A stretch of 64,000 nt of DNA, taken from Rhynchopus sp. YZ270_cl-10. Its lineage: Eukaryota; Euglenozoa; Diplonemea; Diplonemida; Diplonemidae. The translations under genes were made by a program, and so were the position numbers. The notes beneath the pieces are model-generated. The model searched no databases. It had not been told where the DNA came from and saw only the letters and a program-made list of their open reading frames with translations. Positions 55,863 through 64,000 of the stretch are shown here, piece by piece (within the stretch, counting starts at the first letter, position 1; every line of letters starts with the position of its first letter). Location: assembly GCA_964035575.1 (NCBI GenBank), contig OZ037889.1, forward strand, positions 62,001-126,000, in the 5' to 3' direction.

Positions 55863-56177
55863 ACCTCACAAAACAGTGCGGTTCATGCATTGGCTTGGTT
55901 TGATCGTTGTTCCCAGCCCTTCCACCCAAGGTACGTACGTGTGGTGAAGACCTACACTCCTTCTGTTCTCTCTTCGTTGGCGCTATCTATACCGACATGT
56001 GTGTGAAGGTTGTGAGGGAGTTTCGAAGAACCGTTTAGTATCTAGATCTAGGGCAGAGGGCAGAGGGCAGGGTGTGGGGAGAGCATTGATGGTACCTAAG
56101 GGGCAGTATCTAGTGGGTGGTGTCTTCTAGGTGTGGGTGTCGCAGAAGGTGGAGAAGAGGTGGAGGTGGCTGCTGTT

Positions 56178-57095
56178 CTACTCTGCGACAGAGAAGTTGC
56201 TGTTCAACGACTGCAGCGACAGCTCCTCGCTAGGGAGCGAGCTTGCTGCCGTGCTGCGTGAGAGGTCCTCGTTGGAGGACAGCCCCTGGCTCAGCACCTC
56301 GTCGTCGTCACGAAGAAGGGACGTCCTCGTGTACATGTGGATCATCCCAGGCTTGTTCGTCCACTCAACATCTCCTGCGCCCCACGGCAGCTCGTCGAAT
56401 GTGAAGTATTGGCACAGTTCGCTCTGAAGGGAGTCCTCGGGGCGTGTGTGCAGAACAAGGTCCTTCATCGTGAAGATGCGGGTGCCCGGCTTCAGGTCAA
56501 GAATCGCGTCCACCATGAAACAGTCAAGTGAAACTGGGAAACATTTGTTTGCAATCCACACAATGGTCGCGTCCTCAGCAATGCTGTCCCAGTGCTTCTT
56601 GATGTCGCCCTGGATGTAGTCCACACGCGGTGCGTCAAGTCCGTTGTTCTCTCTGAACTCCTGAAAGCGTGGCGCAGCCTCCACACCAAGTGCGTAGTTC
56701 TCCTTCACCAGCTCCACGCCAATGGTCTGGCACCCGACACGTGTTGCCCAGCTCTCGCACACGTTGCCCATTCCACTTCCGACGTCAAGGAAGACGTCGT
56801 TCTTGGTGGCCTTCGACATGTGCATCATGCGCTCGATGAGCGGGTCCAGGATGCACTTTGGGCATTTTCCCCAGGCACCGTTCTTGCGCTTCTGCGAGCA
56901 CAGTGCGTACACATCTGCCTTGGCGGCGGCCATGTCAGCTGCACTGAGGCGCAGGGGGACCTTCACCAGGGGCGCAAGGAACTGCTGCTTCGCGTGGCAG
57001 GCTGCGCGCGACGCATCCTCGTCGTAGTCCACGTCGTTGCACTCACGAAGGCGCTTCGATGCCCTCCTCGAGACGGTGGTTGCGGCGATAGACAT
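56178..57095 (-). CDS. DOT1-like histone methyltransferase, copy C
   Basis: One exon, 305 residues. It begins MSIAATTVSRRASKRLREC where copies A and B begin MSATTVSRRASKRLREC; from there it is nearly identical to copy B, including the VWIANKCFP loop and the C-terminus. The upstream DNA is unrelated to that of A and B, so this copy has its own 5' flank and perhaps a different expression level. All motifs needed for cofactor binding are intact. Confidence 0.87.
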   Translation of the reverse strand: MSIAATTVSRRASKRLRECNDVDYDEDASRAACHAKQQFLAPLVKVPLRLSAADMAAAKADVYALCSQKRKNGAWGKCPKCILDPLIERMMHMSKATKNDVFLDVGSGMGNVCESWATRVGCQTIGVELVKENYALGVEAAPRFQEFRENNGLDAPRVDYIQGDIKKHWDSIAEDATIVWIANKCFPVSLDCFMVDAILDLKPGTRIFTMKDLVLHTRPEDSLQSELCQYFTFDELPWGAGDVEWTNKPGMIHMYTRTSLLRDDDEVLSQGLSSNEDLSRSTAASSLPSEELSLQSLNSNFSVAE

Positions 57096-58282
57096 TGTTT
57101 TGTTGTTTGTAGGTTACGGTTCTGATGTGTATGTGGATACAGACTTTCCGCGCTGAAGAATCCGATGAAGAATTCTTCGAAAAAAAAAAAAAATCCCAAA
57201 AAAAAAAGAATTTTCCAATGAAGAATTCTTCATTGGAAAAAAATAATCTCCCAAAATAAAAATAAATTCCCGGGGAAAAAAAAAAAATACCCCGCATCAC
57301 CAGAACTGACCAGAACTGGCCTCATGAACAAAGTGACCCCGTCACAGCCAGAACGCGACTCAATTGATCAAACGCCGAACGAAAAGGAAACATGCAGCAT
57401 GGCGAAATAATAAAAGTAGCGTACCGTGCGCCTGCGGCGCAAGCTTGCAACCCACCTTCCCATGACATAGTTTGTCAGTAAAAATGTGCAATTTTAAGCG
57501 CAATTTTTTGAAATGTTGCGTACCGTGGCTTCGCCAGGAGCCTTGATGCTATGACCACCGTTTATTTTTGTACACGTACTGAGGTTACTGATAATTCGTG
57601 TGTCTGGTGCAAATATCAATGAAGTTGAACTCCTCAGTTGGATACCCGAGGAATTCTCTCATTCCGGGTCGGGCTCGACCGCGCCTTTTTATTTTTTTGG
57701 AATCTCAGGGACTGCGCTGGGACGCGTTTTTTGGGCCAGAACTCTAGTTTCTCCGCCGGAGGCCCCCAACTTTCCGTGAACTCCCGGCGCGCGTAGCGCG
57801 CCGGGCTCGGGACGTATTTACCTTTTATGTACAAAATCACGATTCTTCATCAAAAATCGTACCCAATGAAGGAGCGCGGAAACACTGTGTGGATACAATT
57901 AAAAAAAACATTGCGCAATAAACAAACTCGTGGCCCACCCGAAACTTTTTTTTATTCTATGGAGAAAGCAACACTGCTCAAAGGACAAAGAAAAGACGTT
58001 TATAAGATGGACCCAAGCCTCCCTTGCTTAGCCACCTGAACAAGGTCAAACCTTTTGCAAACACATTTTGCAAACACCGAGAAGCAAAAAATACGAGAAG
58101 AAAATGATAAGCGCACACATTTTGCCTGCGCAGGTACCCCGATAAAGAAAATAGAAACTTCAATATTCCGCACGTAGGAATGACCCACGCCCGCTCTCGA
58201 CCAGTATCATTGGCACCACCCTACGCACACCCAACACACATTGCGCATCACAGACCACACCCCCACCCCGAGACTCCGCCTT
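57096..58282. other. Spacer with palindromes and a GC-rich block
   Basis: 57211-57240 is a perfect 30-bp palindrome centred on GAATTC. 57400-57820 is GC-richer, with GCGTACCGTG twice (about 57418 and 57517) and a CCCGGCGCGC/GCGCGCCGGG hairpin at 57783-57805. A class A stem-loop lies at 57999. No gene. Confidence 0.5.
57999..58040 (-). repeat. Stem-loop, class A
   Basis: TTTATAAGATGGACCCAAGC, loop CTCCCTT, GCTTAGCCACCTG. Confidence 0.65.
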
Positions 58283-58639
58283 CTAGATGCTGACATTGCG
58301 TATGGCGAGACAGACCTGCCAGACCTGCAGGGCGGCCCCCGTCTTCTCCTGTGTGGAGGGGCCGAGGAGGTCGGCACGTTCAGTGCAGAGCTTTGCGTAC
58401 ATCGCGAGGTCGTCTTGCAGCTCCTTGAAGAGCGTCTTCTGGACACCTGCCCATGTGTCCCAGGACTGTTTCAGTGTGTCGGCGTTCGTCTGGAAGGAGG
58501 CCGCATTCGCAACGCAGGTGGCCACGTTCGCCCTGATGCTGTCCTGCTCCGGTGCAGTCTTGGTGCACGTATCCCGTAGAACAGTGCGTTTCCTCTTCCT
58601 GCTGCGCTGGCTGCCTGCAGTGCTGCTGCAAGTGGACAT
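58283..58639 (-). CDS. Small protein of unknown function (118 residues)
   Basis: The open frame from the ATG at 58639 has the same GC-rich third positions as the neighbours. The N-terminus is basic (GSQRSRKRKR, a possible nuclear signal); the rest, QTNADTLKQSWDTWAGVQKT and LQDDLAMYAKLCTERADLLG, is helical and could form a short coiled coil. There is no family match. It lies about 345 bp downstream of the YJU2 stop. The frame extends upstream of the ATG, but with low-complexity sequence. Confidence 0.55.
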   Translation of the reverse strand: MSTCSSTAGSQRSRKRKRTVLRDTCTKTAPEQDSIRANVATCVANAASFQTNADTLKQSWDTWAGVQKTLFKELQDDLAMYAKLCTERADLLGPSTQEKTGAALQVWQVCLAIRNVSI

Positions 58640-58983
58640 AATGAAAGGGGAGAGGGAGAGAGAGAGGTTTGTGTAAATTACCAAAAAGAAAAAATCTGTA
58701 ATGCTGATTGACGAAGAGAGAAAGCAGGCGCCGTTTTCGCAGTTCGCGGAGGAGGAGGGTAGACGTTGATGTGTGCACGGTGGCCTCTTTCTGGGAAAGG
58801 GAAACTTAATTCCAGAGTTCCGAAAAGGGAAGAATGAGTTGAAAAAAAATGGAAAAGTCATCGTATCACAGTTTTGCTGCCTTTTTTTTTTGGGAATACT
58901 ATGTCCCCAACCCCAACCCCCCTTGATACCCTTTTCAAAATAGGTCAGAAAAGGTGAAAGTTGTATCCCACCCACCCCCCATT

Positions 58984-59796
58984 TTAGTCGCTCCCGTACC
59001 CCGCAAAAAGCCCACCAAGCCCTTCCTTCTTGCTCTTCTTCTTTTTTTTCTCTTTTTTATCCTTTTTCGAGACTGCCACTGCGATTTCTTCGTCCGGGGT
59101 AGGTTCCGCTATTTTGCGCTTCTTTGCTGGAGGCTCTCCTCCTACATCACCACTTCCTCTGCTTCCTCCTCCTGCCTTCTTATTCGCCAACTCCTTGAAA
59201 ACCCTTTCCGCCTCGAGCCGGTCTTCTTCTGCTTCTTCTTGCTCGGTTTTTTTGTTTTCGTGCTTTGCGAGGGTTGTGTTTAGTAATTGCTCTTCTGTGA
59301 CCGCAAACCTCGCGCTGCTTGCAAATTGGAGTTCTTCGAGTTGTTCTAGATCGGACATCTCCTTCTGCGTCTGCGCGACCTTCTGGTTGTGCTCCGCAAG
59401 CTGATCCCCTTTCCCCTTCTCGAGCTCCGCCTCTTCCTTCTCCTTTTTATCCTGTTCCCATATGTAGTGCTGATACAACCTATGTGCGCCATATTCTACG
59501 TTGTAGCCACGCTTTTCCGGATCCGTCGTAATCGCAATTTCTCCATGACACCGCGGGCACCTAATCTTCAACCGGATAATGGGCTCCTCCAAATAAAACT
59601 TCCCGGTCTTTTCTTTGACAGAAAGAAACTTTTTGTCGCGCGCTATCCATTCTCCACAAGAGTCGCATTGAACACCCATGGGCATCATGATACGTGTAGT
59701 GGTTCCTTTAGTACTCTTCTCCATTTTCGGCAAGTTCCGAGGATCAAAACTCGGGGGGATATATTTATGCTCCCCAGCATCTCGTCCGAGACCCAT
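58984..59796 (-). CDS. YJU2: Splicing factor YJU2 (CWC16 family)
   Basis: One exon, 270 residues. KYIPPSFDPRNLPK near the start corresponds to the YYPPDFDP motif of YJU2/CCDC94. The zinc site is CDSCGEW (about 44) and CPRCHGEI (about 81), followed by TDPEKRGYNVEYGA, as in the family. The second half is Glu/Lys-rich coiled coil with a poly-Lys tail and a basic KKRKI. YJU2 joins the spliceosome with the Prp19 complex and promotes the first step near the branch site. That fits an intron-rich genome. The CCDC130 paralogue is the alternative but usually has a different N-terminus. Confidence 0.9.
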   Translation of the reverse strand: MGLGRDAGEHKYIPPSFDPRNLPKMEKSTKGTTTRIMMPMGVQCDSCGEWIARDKKFLSVKEKTGKFYLEEPIIRLKIRCPRCHGEIAITTDPEKRGYNVEYGAHRLYQHYIWEQDKKEKEEAELEKGKGDQLAEHNQKVAQTQKEMSDLEQLEELQFASSARFAVTEEQLLNTTLAKHENKKTEQEEAEEDRLEAERVFKELANKKAGGGSRGSGDVGGEPPAKKRKIAEPTPDEEIAVAVSKKDKKEKKKKKSKKEGLGGLFAGYGSD

Positions 59797-60003
59797 CTTG
59801 AAGGAGAAAAGAAAAGAGAGAGAAAAAAAAGGTGTGTTTTTTGGTTTTTTCTGAGAAAAAATGGTGTAGGTGGGTGTAGATGGGGAGAGGGGGGGGTTTG
59901 GGAGTGGAAAAGGAAAAGGAAAAAGAAAAAGGAGGGGGTTTTATAATCTCATTGGTTCTAAAAGGGGGGGTGGGGGTGGAGAGGGAGGGGGGAAAGAAAA
60001 GGT

Positions 60004-60046
60004 TTGACTTAAAGAATACAAAGCCCTCTCGTGACAGTGTATCTAG
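60004..60046 (-). repeat. Stem-loop, class B
   Basis: TTGACTTAAAGAATACAAAG then CCCTCTCGTGACAGTGTATCT. Confidence 0.65.
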
Positions 60047-60660
60047 AAAACGAAAAGAAGCTTTTTTTGAAAGAAGTCGAAAAAAAAGTAATTATTTTTG
60101 GTATCTATGTGAGGTGTGTGGGGGGCTTTTTGGTGGGGATGACCCGGGATCGCCCAGAAATAAAAGAAGGAACAATTCGTAAAATGAATATTTCTCTCGT
60201 GTGGACCAACACATCCCGAAAAAGTTGTTCAGAGCCTGAGCTTTAGCGCTTGTGGTCACCTGAATCAGTTTTTCAATGAAGAAAAAAAGAGAATAAAAAA
60301 ACCACAAGCACCTCCCTTACCCTACTGAGAACGGCGTTATCAGTAGGTACAAAAAAGAGAGGAAATCTAGACACCTATTCTGGTAATGCAAAAGTAGCAT
60401 TTATTTTGTTTGAAAAATTGAAAAATTAATGACGTGTAGACACCTCGCTCTTTTCTCGTGTGAACTCCACGCATTTTTTGGGCATGGGGGAACTCTGTAG
60501 AAACCTTCCGCAAATTCTCTACTCTTAAAGGAAGATCCACCTTTGCAACGTGGTGTCCTCTCTTTTCTACTTATTGGCACTGCACACAAAACAATGTTAT
60601 GCGAAAAACGGTATACGGTACATGGTGGCAATATGAGTCCACAGAAATATCAAACAAAGA

Positions 60661-60722
60661 AGTTGAAAGTGCAAAACGCCTCGCCGTTCATCAACGGACA
60701 CAAGGTACTAATTCTCCGCGTC
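60661..60722 (-). repeat. Stem-loop, class C
   Basis: AGTTGAAAGTGCAAAACGCC, CCGTTCATCAACGG as an inner hairpin, then AAGGTACTAATTCTCCGCG. It ends about 40 bp beyond the RasGEF stop codon. Confidence 0.7.
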
Positions 60723-60762
60723 TAAAAAAAAAAACTCTAATTTCAAAAATCTCCTTCACAAA

Positions 60763-62788
60763 CTACGGAGGAGGCTCGCATTTGTACGCCATTTTGATGA
60801 GCTCTTCAGGGTCACGCACCTTGTAGCGTGTGAACACTGCCTGCAGCTTTGGGATGGATGTGTGCGCGAGGTGGAGGCCCTTTCCTTGAAGGAGATACTC
60901 CACAAGGTTGTGCTCGAGCGCCATACGGAGGTAGTTGATCTGGCCGTCGATCTCTGCGGGGTATTCTTCGAGGAGCTCAAGCTTCTTAAGGCAGACGACG
61001 ATGGAGGGGAACACAGGCTGCGGCGGGTCTGGTCTGTGCTGCATGTACTCCATGAGTACGTTGCGGCCTTTGTTCGCAAGCAGCTCGTTGAGCTCGACAA
61101 CAAGCGGCCCAATGTCGCTGTTCTCCACAGCATGGTGTGTGCGCCGCAGACTCGCAGAAGGGAGGTCCGAAAGACCACCGTGCACTGCAACGAGCATGTC
61201 CCAGTTCTTCATTTGACGCAGCTCCTCACACACTAGGTACAGCTTGGTTACAAGGTTGACACGCGTTTCAAAGTCTTCTTCGCTGACGATCTGATGGGGG
61301 GTGGTGAGGGGGGTATGAGAGGCGAGAGGATGGGGAAAGGGAGGAGGTTTGCATACAGCGAAGCCGGTCCAGTTGGCGACTCTGTTTATGAGGTCGCGGT
61401 ATTCTTTGAAGTTCGGTGCCTTTTCGCTGTGGTGGGTAGGTGGGTAGGTGGTGGAACGATGTGGTGGTGTTGAATGGGTTCTCGGCAAGGCAGTCGGTAG
61501 TAGCCACTGAGAGGAGGAGACCGATGACATACCTGAGTCCCTTCCCTGGCAGCCACTTGCATCCCATAAGCTCGGTGGGGAGGATGTGGTTGTGGATCTG
61601 TTAAGGATAGTGTTGGTGGTGGCATGTCTACCGAGATAACCATACGTGAAGTGTGAGAAGCGTCAGCTGCTGCGCAATCTCCTCCTGGCTGTAGTCGGAC
61701 AGGACACGGATCGGCTCGCGGATGAGCAGCGGGTCGATGTCTGCGCTGGTTACGTTCGGTGGCGGCGGCGTTCTGATGAAAAATGTGAAATCATTAACAA
61801 TACAATAGCAACAATACACCTTTTGCTAATCTCTGTCGTTTTTACGCATGCTCGCAACTATCATACAGACAGTGTTCACTTCGCCCCCCCCAAAAAAAAA
61901 ACTGTAAACATACTTCATCTTTGAGAGCGGCTTGCGCACCTTCTGGCTCTCCTTCTGCCGCATCACCTGCAGCAGTCGGGAGGGGATCCCATCACGGTCG
62001 ATCGTTGCACGCACCCACCTTTGCAGTGTACGCTGCATTTCGTCTGTGAAGTCGAAGTACGCGTTGTCGACCCAGTACTCCATCTGTTCGATGACTTTCA
62101 TCTGGATTTTGTAGCGCGTCAGGTGGTGCACAGCGAGCTCAGAGGGGCTGCGCTGTGCTTCTCCTACACGCACTATAGGGGGAACTTCGTAGCGTTCAAT
62201 GAGCTTCTGCAGCACGACGGCGGGGCGTGCAAACTCACGGTAGGTGTCCCAGAAGACCTCGCTCACGAACTGTGCAGTGTGCGGGTCGGTCAGCTTCATG
62301 ATGAGTCTGTCGAGACTCAGGTTTTTGATGATCATTTCCGTCTCGCAGTTTTCCGTGAGCAACGGGGTGACGGGCTCCGAGACTACCATGTTCTGCTTGA
62401 TGAGGTCTGGGTTGTAGCTCTCGCTGTAGACGCTGCCGATGTCGTTGTCGTTTTCCCCGCGCTTGCGGAGGTCGACACCCACACCACGGATGCGGCGCTT
62501 GAAGTCCAACAGACGGTCCTTATTGTTGAAGTTGATGCACCGTATCATAACCAGCTCCGGACACTGCCGCACGCCACTCCACTTATCATTAAAATACTTC
62601 ACCGCCAGCTCCCTGTAGTGCTCCAACAGCAAATTGTCTTGGCACAGCAGCACAAAAGGAGAGCTCCCCTTCACTCGCACAAAAAGACGCATCTTCAAAG
62701 GCACCGGAGGGGTCACCCAGTTCGAGGCCCCGAAGAACCCAAGCTGGCTGAGGTCTGTTACATGTTCTTCTCGCTCGATATTTGCCAT
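60763..62788 (-). CDS. Ras guanine-nucleotide exchange factor
   Basis: Five exons (61914-62788, 61646-61772, 61533-61597, 61357-61426 and 60763-61290) give 554 residues. Residues about 165-225 (LSLDRLIMKLTDPHTAQFVS, then DTYREFARPAVVLQKLIERY) form the RasGEF N-terminal (REM) domain; the Cdc25 catalytic domain follows from about residue 300, with VNLVTKLYLVCEELRQMKNW and later GPLVVELNELLANKG, FPSIVVCLKKLE and QINYLRMALEHNLVEYLL. It should load GTP on a Ras-type GTPase at a membrane. The start is the ATG at 62788; an upstream in-frame TTG is not used. Introns of 141, 48, 106 and 66 nt join in phases 2, 0, 2 and 0. Confidence 0.92.
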
Positions 62789-62806
62789 TTTATTGTTCAA
62801 TTATTC

Positions 62807-62808
62807 CT
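62807..62808 (-). promoter_or_regulatory. Possible spliced-leader acceptor AG for RasGEF
   Basis: GCATTTTACAG on the minus strand precedes the ATG by 18 nt, after a T-rich tract. It could also be a 5'-UTR cis-intron acceptor. Confidence 0.4.
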
Positions 62809-63172
62809 GTAAAATGCTTTGTGCAACGGCGGAAGCTGGAAAAAAAAAGAAAGCGTTGTCAAATTGATGAAAAATATACCTCATTTTCCATAGGTTCACC
62901 GTGCCAGCGTACAGAGCACAGTGATGATCAGTATAGTATGTCTCGCTCTGGGGAAGAGCAAAATGAGCTCCTCCTAGGTTTGAAAATTGGGGGAGGGGGG
63001 GTGCAGGAACAAAGGTGGGGAGTGGGTGCATATTACGAAACCAACCCCCATATAACCAAAACATAAACCAACGCGTAACGAATGCCACGCGTTTGTCTGC
63101 CCCCCCTCCACCCTCTGTGTTGTGTTGATACTCAACAGCCCGCGGGGTGGGTTCTGTACTAAAAAAAAAGAG

Positions 63173-63229
63173 AAGTTGAAAGTGCAAACACATCACCGTT
63201 CATCGGCAGCCGCAGACACTGGATTTTTC
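63173..63229 (-). repeat. Stem-loop, class C
   Basis: AGTTGAAAGTGCAAACACAT, CACCGTTCATCGG, then GCAGACACTGG. Confidence 0.65.
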
Positions 63230-63490
63230 AAAGTGTCACTTTGTCGTTCCTCACTCTTCTGATGCGTTGACGCTTCTACACACTATCTCTCACCTGTTGG
63301 GTGGTGTTGCGGAGCACGGTTGGGTGAGTGATCGGGTGAGTGACACTTTCCGCTCACAAAGTAGTGCGCGGTAAAAAGAAAACAAACGTCTCCTGAAGGG
63401 CTAGGATAACAGCTTTGCTGTGAAGTGTTGGTGCTTCTTCTCTGTTCAATTGAATAAGAGTATTTTCTTTGGTTCTGATTTTCTTTTTTT

Positions 63491-63616
63491 TCAACGAACG
63501 CCTTGTGCCCTGATGACTGTGTCCCTCTTTCCACGCATTTCCTGCACTTTGGGGTCGACTCGGGCAGCCTCTTGTTTGCGCAACTCCGTCGGAACAGTTT
63601 GTCCATCTGCTTCAAG
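63491..63616 (-). CDS. Last exon of a gene continuing beyond the window
   Basis: After TTTTCTCACAG the sequence reads open for 41 codons, LEADGQTVPTELRKQEAARV and DPKVQEMRGKRDTVIRAQGV, to a stop. The composition and codon choice match the real exons here. PTELRKQEA recalls the N-terminus of the ribosome-biogenesis protein IMP4, but the early stop does not fit, so I leave it unnamed. The donor must lie beyond 64000, giving an intron longer than 380 nt that contains a foldback. Confidence 0.5.
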   Translation of the reverse strand, partial: LEADGQTVPTELRKQEAARVDPKVQEMRGKRDTVIRAQGVR

Positions 63617-64000
63617 CTGTGAGAAAAGAGAGTAAAATATTAGTTTCATATCCTTACAAATCAAAGAAGAGAAAGTACAAAGGACGTTCATATACAGGTA
63701 GCGTCCAATACTTTATATTTGTCGCAAAAAATATGAAAAAAAAAGAGAAAAATCACATTTGGGCCATCTATGATCGTCTCCGTGAGACGCGTAACAGGTT
63801 GTGAGAGTTTGTGAGAGCGTACTGAGAGCTAGTGAAATCTCTCCCCGTTCATAGATGGCCCAAAATTGTTTCTGTGCATTAATTGAATCTTTCAGTGGAT
63901 TGGCAACATTGACGCTGTTTCTGTCTTATGAATTATACAGTATTCAAAAGGGTAGACATCAGTAAGAGTCTTAGAGAGTAAATATTTCTTTTTTGAATAC
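63617..64000. other. Presumed intron sequence to the window edge
   Basis: No coding signal. It contains the foldback at 63758-63863 and a GGACG...CGTCC hairpin near 63672-63695 with a class C-like flank. Confidence 0.4.
63758..63863. repeat. Foldback, 106 bp, 19-bp arms
   Basis: TTTGGGCCATCTATGATCG at the left and its inverse with one mismatch at the right; the 65-bp centre is unpaired. No target duplication was seen. Confidence 0.7.

Larger units (their letters stand above)
54608..56177. repeat. Duplicated 5' flank of DOT1-B, unique insert, 3' flank of DOT1-C
   Basis: 54608-55613 is the second copy of the 52692-53560 block (with about 130 bp extra near 55000-55110). 55614-56035 is unique and has a class A and a class D stem-loop. 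56036-56177 repeats 53572-53695. Confidence 0.8.
59797..60762. other. Spacer between YJU2 and RasGEF
   Basis: No gene. The left part is G-rich on the plus strand. Class B (60004-60046) and class C (60661-60722) stem-loops, plus weaker resemblances near 60180 and 60236, are the only features. Confidence 0.5.
62789..63490. other. Spacer upstream of RasGEF
   Basis: Apart from a likely acceptor AG and a class C stem-loop nothing is recognised; short ORFs are not supported. Confidence 0.5.

Noticed and set aside
62788-62800. Start of RasGEF at an upstream TTG
   Set aside because: ATG at 62788 is the first proper start and a splice-type AG lies just upstream.
63491-63616. Naming the edge exon IMP4
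   Set aside because: Only PTELRKQEA resembles IMP4, and in that protein it lies near the N-terminus, not 30 residues from the stop.

Overview
This is a 64-kb piece of a eukaryotic nuclear genome from a protist. Every protein gene I can support (22 loci) lies on the minus strand. Ten of them are interrupted by short GT-AG introns, 26 in all and mostly 50-170 nt, with donors that are nearly always GTATG or GTAC. Joining each GT-AG pair restores an open frame into sequence that makes sense for the protein family. Strict one-way gene order, likely spliced-leader acceptors just upstream of several ATGs, DOT1-type methyltransferases and pyrimidine-rich spacers on the transcribed strand best suit a euglenozoan with cis-introns, such as a diplonemid or euglenid. 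This placement is inference. A probable mitochondrial presequence argues for ordinary mitochondria.

Layout, left to right in plus coordinates (so in reverse transcription order): a gene-free, A-rich stretch (1-4060); an LKB1-like kinase; a secreted or type II membrane protein of uncertain, perhaps glycosyltransferase-like, nature; SAR1 with an intron; three tandem membrane proteins with degenerate adenylate-cyclase-like domains (two carry frameshifts); an intronless second SAR1; a coiled-coil protein; a secreted multicopper oxidase; acyl-CoA-binding protein; an LSU rRNA fragment; a 270-bp MITE; a PTB/hnRNP-L-type splicing regulator; a membrane-anchored FSH1-type hydrolase; a probable mitochondrial protein; proteasome beta-4; methionine aminopeptidase 2; a 1.8-kb inverted-repeat element holding a 68-copy heptamer satellite; a SMYD5-like SET protein; three DOT1-like genes inside segmental duplications; a small unknown protein; the splicing factor YJU2; a RasGEF; and the last exon of a gene that continues beyond the window.

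The genes are mostly housekeeping: secretion (SAR1), protein turnover and maturation (proteasome, MetAP2), splicing (PTB, YJU2), chromatin (DOT1, SMYD) and signalling (LKB1-like, RasGEF, cyclase-like). They do not form one pathway and look like a shared transcription unit rather than an operon of related functions.

The most unusual layer is between the genes and in some introns. About 38 short stem-loops (35-60 nt, four sequence classes A-D with related loops) are scattered through the window. By eye all are in the same orientation: the GAGAGG-type loop is always on the transcribed minus strand. Two further repeat types (G and H) occur both between genes and inside introns. On top of this are larger foldback palindromes and MITE-like elements. 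Three of them share CATAC termini and 6-bp target duplications, one of the three with a mismatch. The strand-locked stem-loops are my best candidate for an undescribed system.
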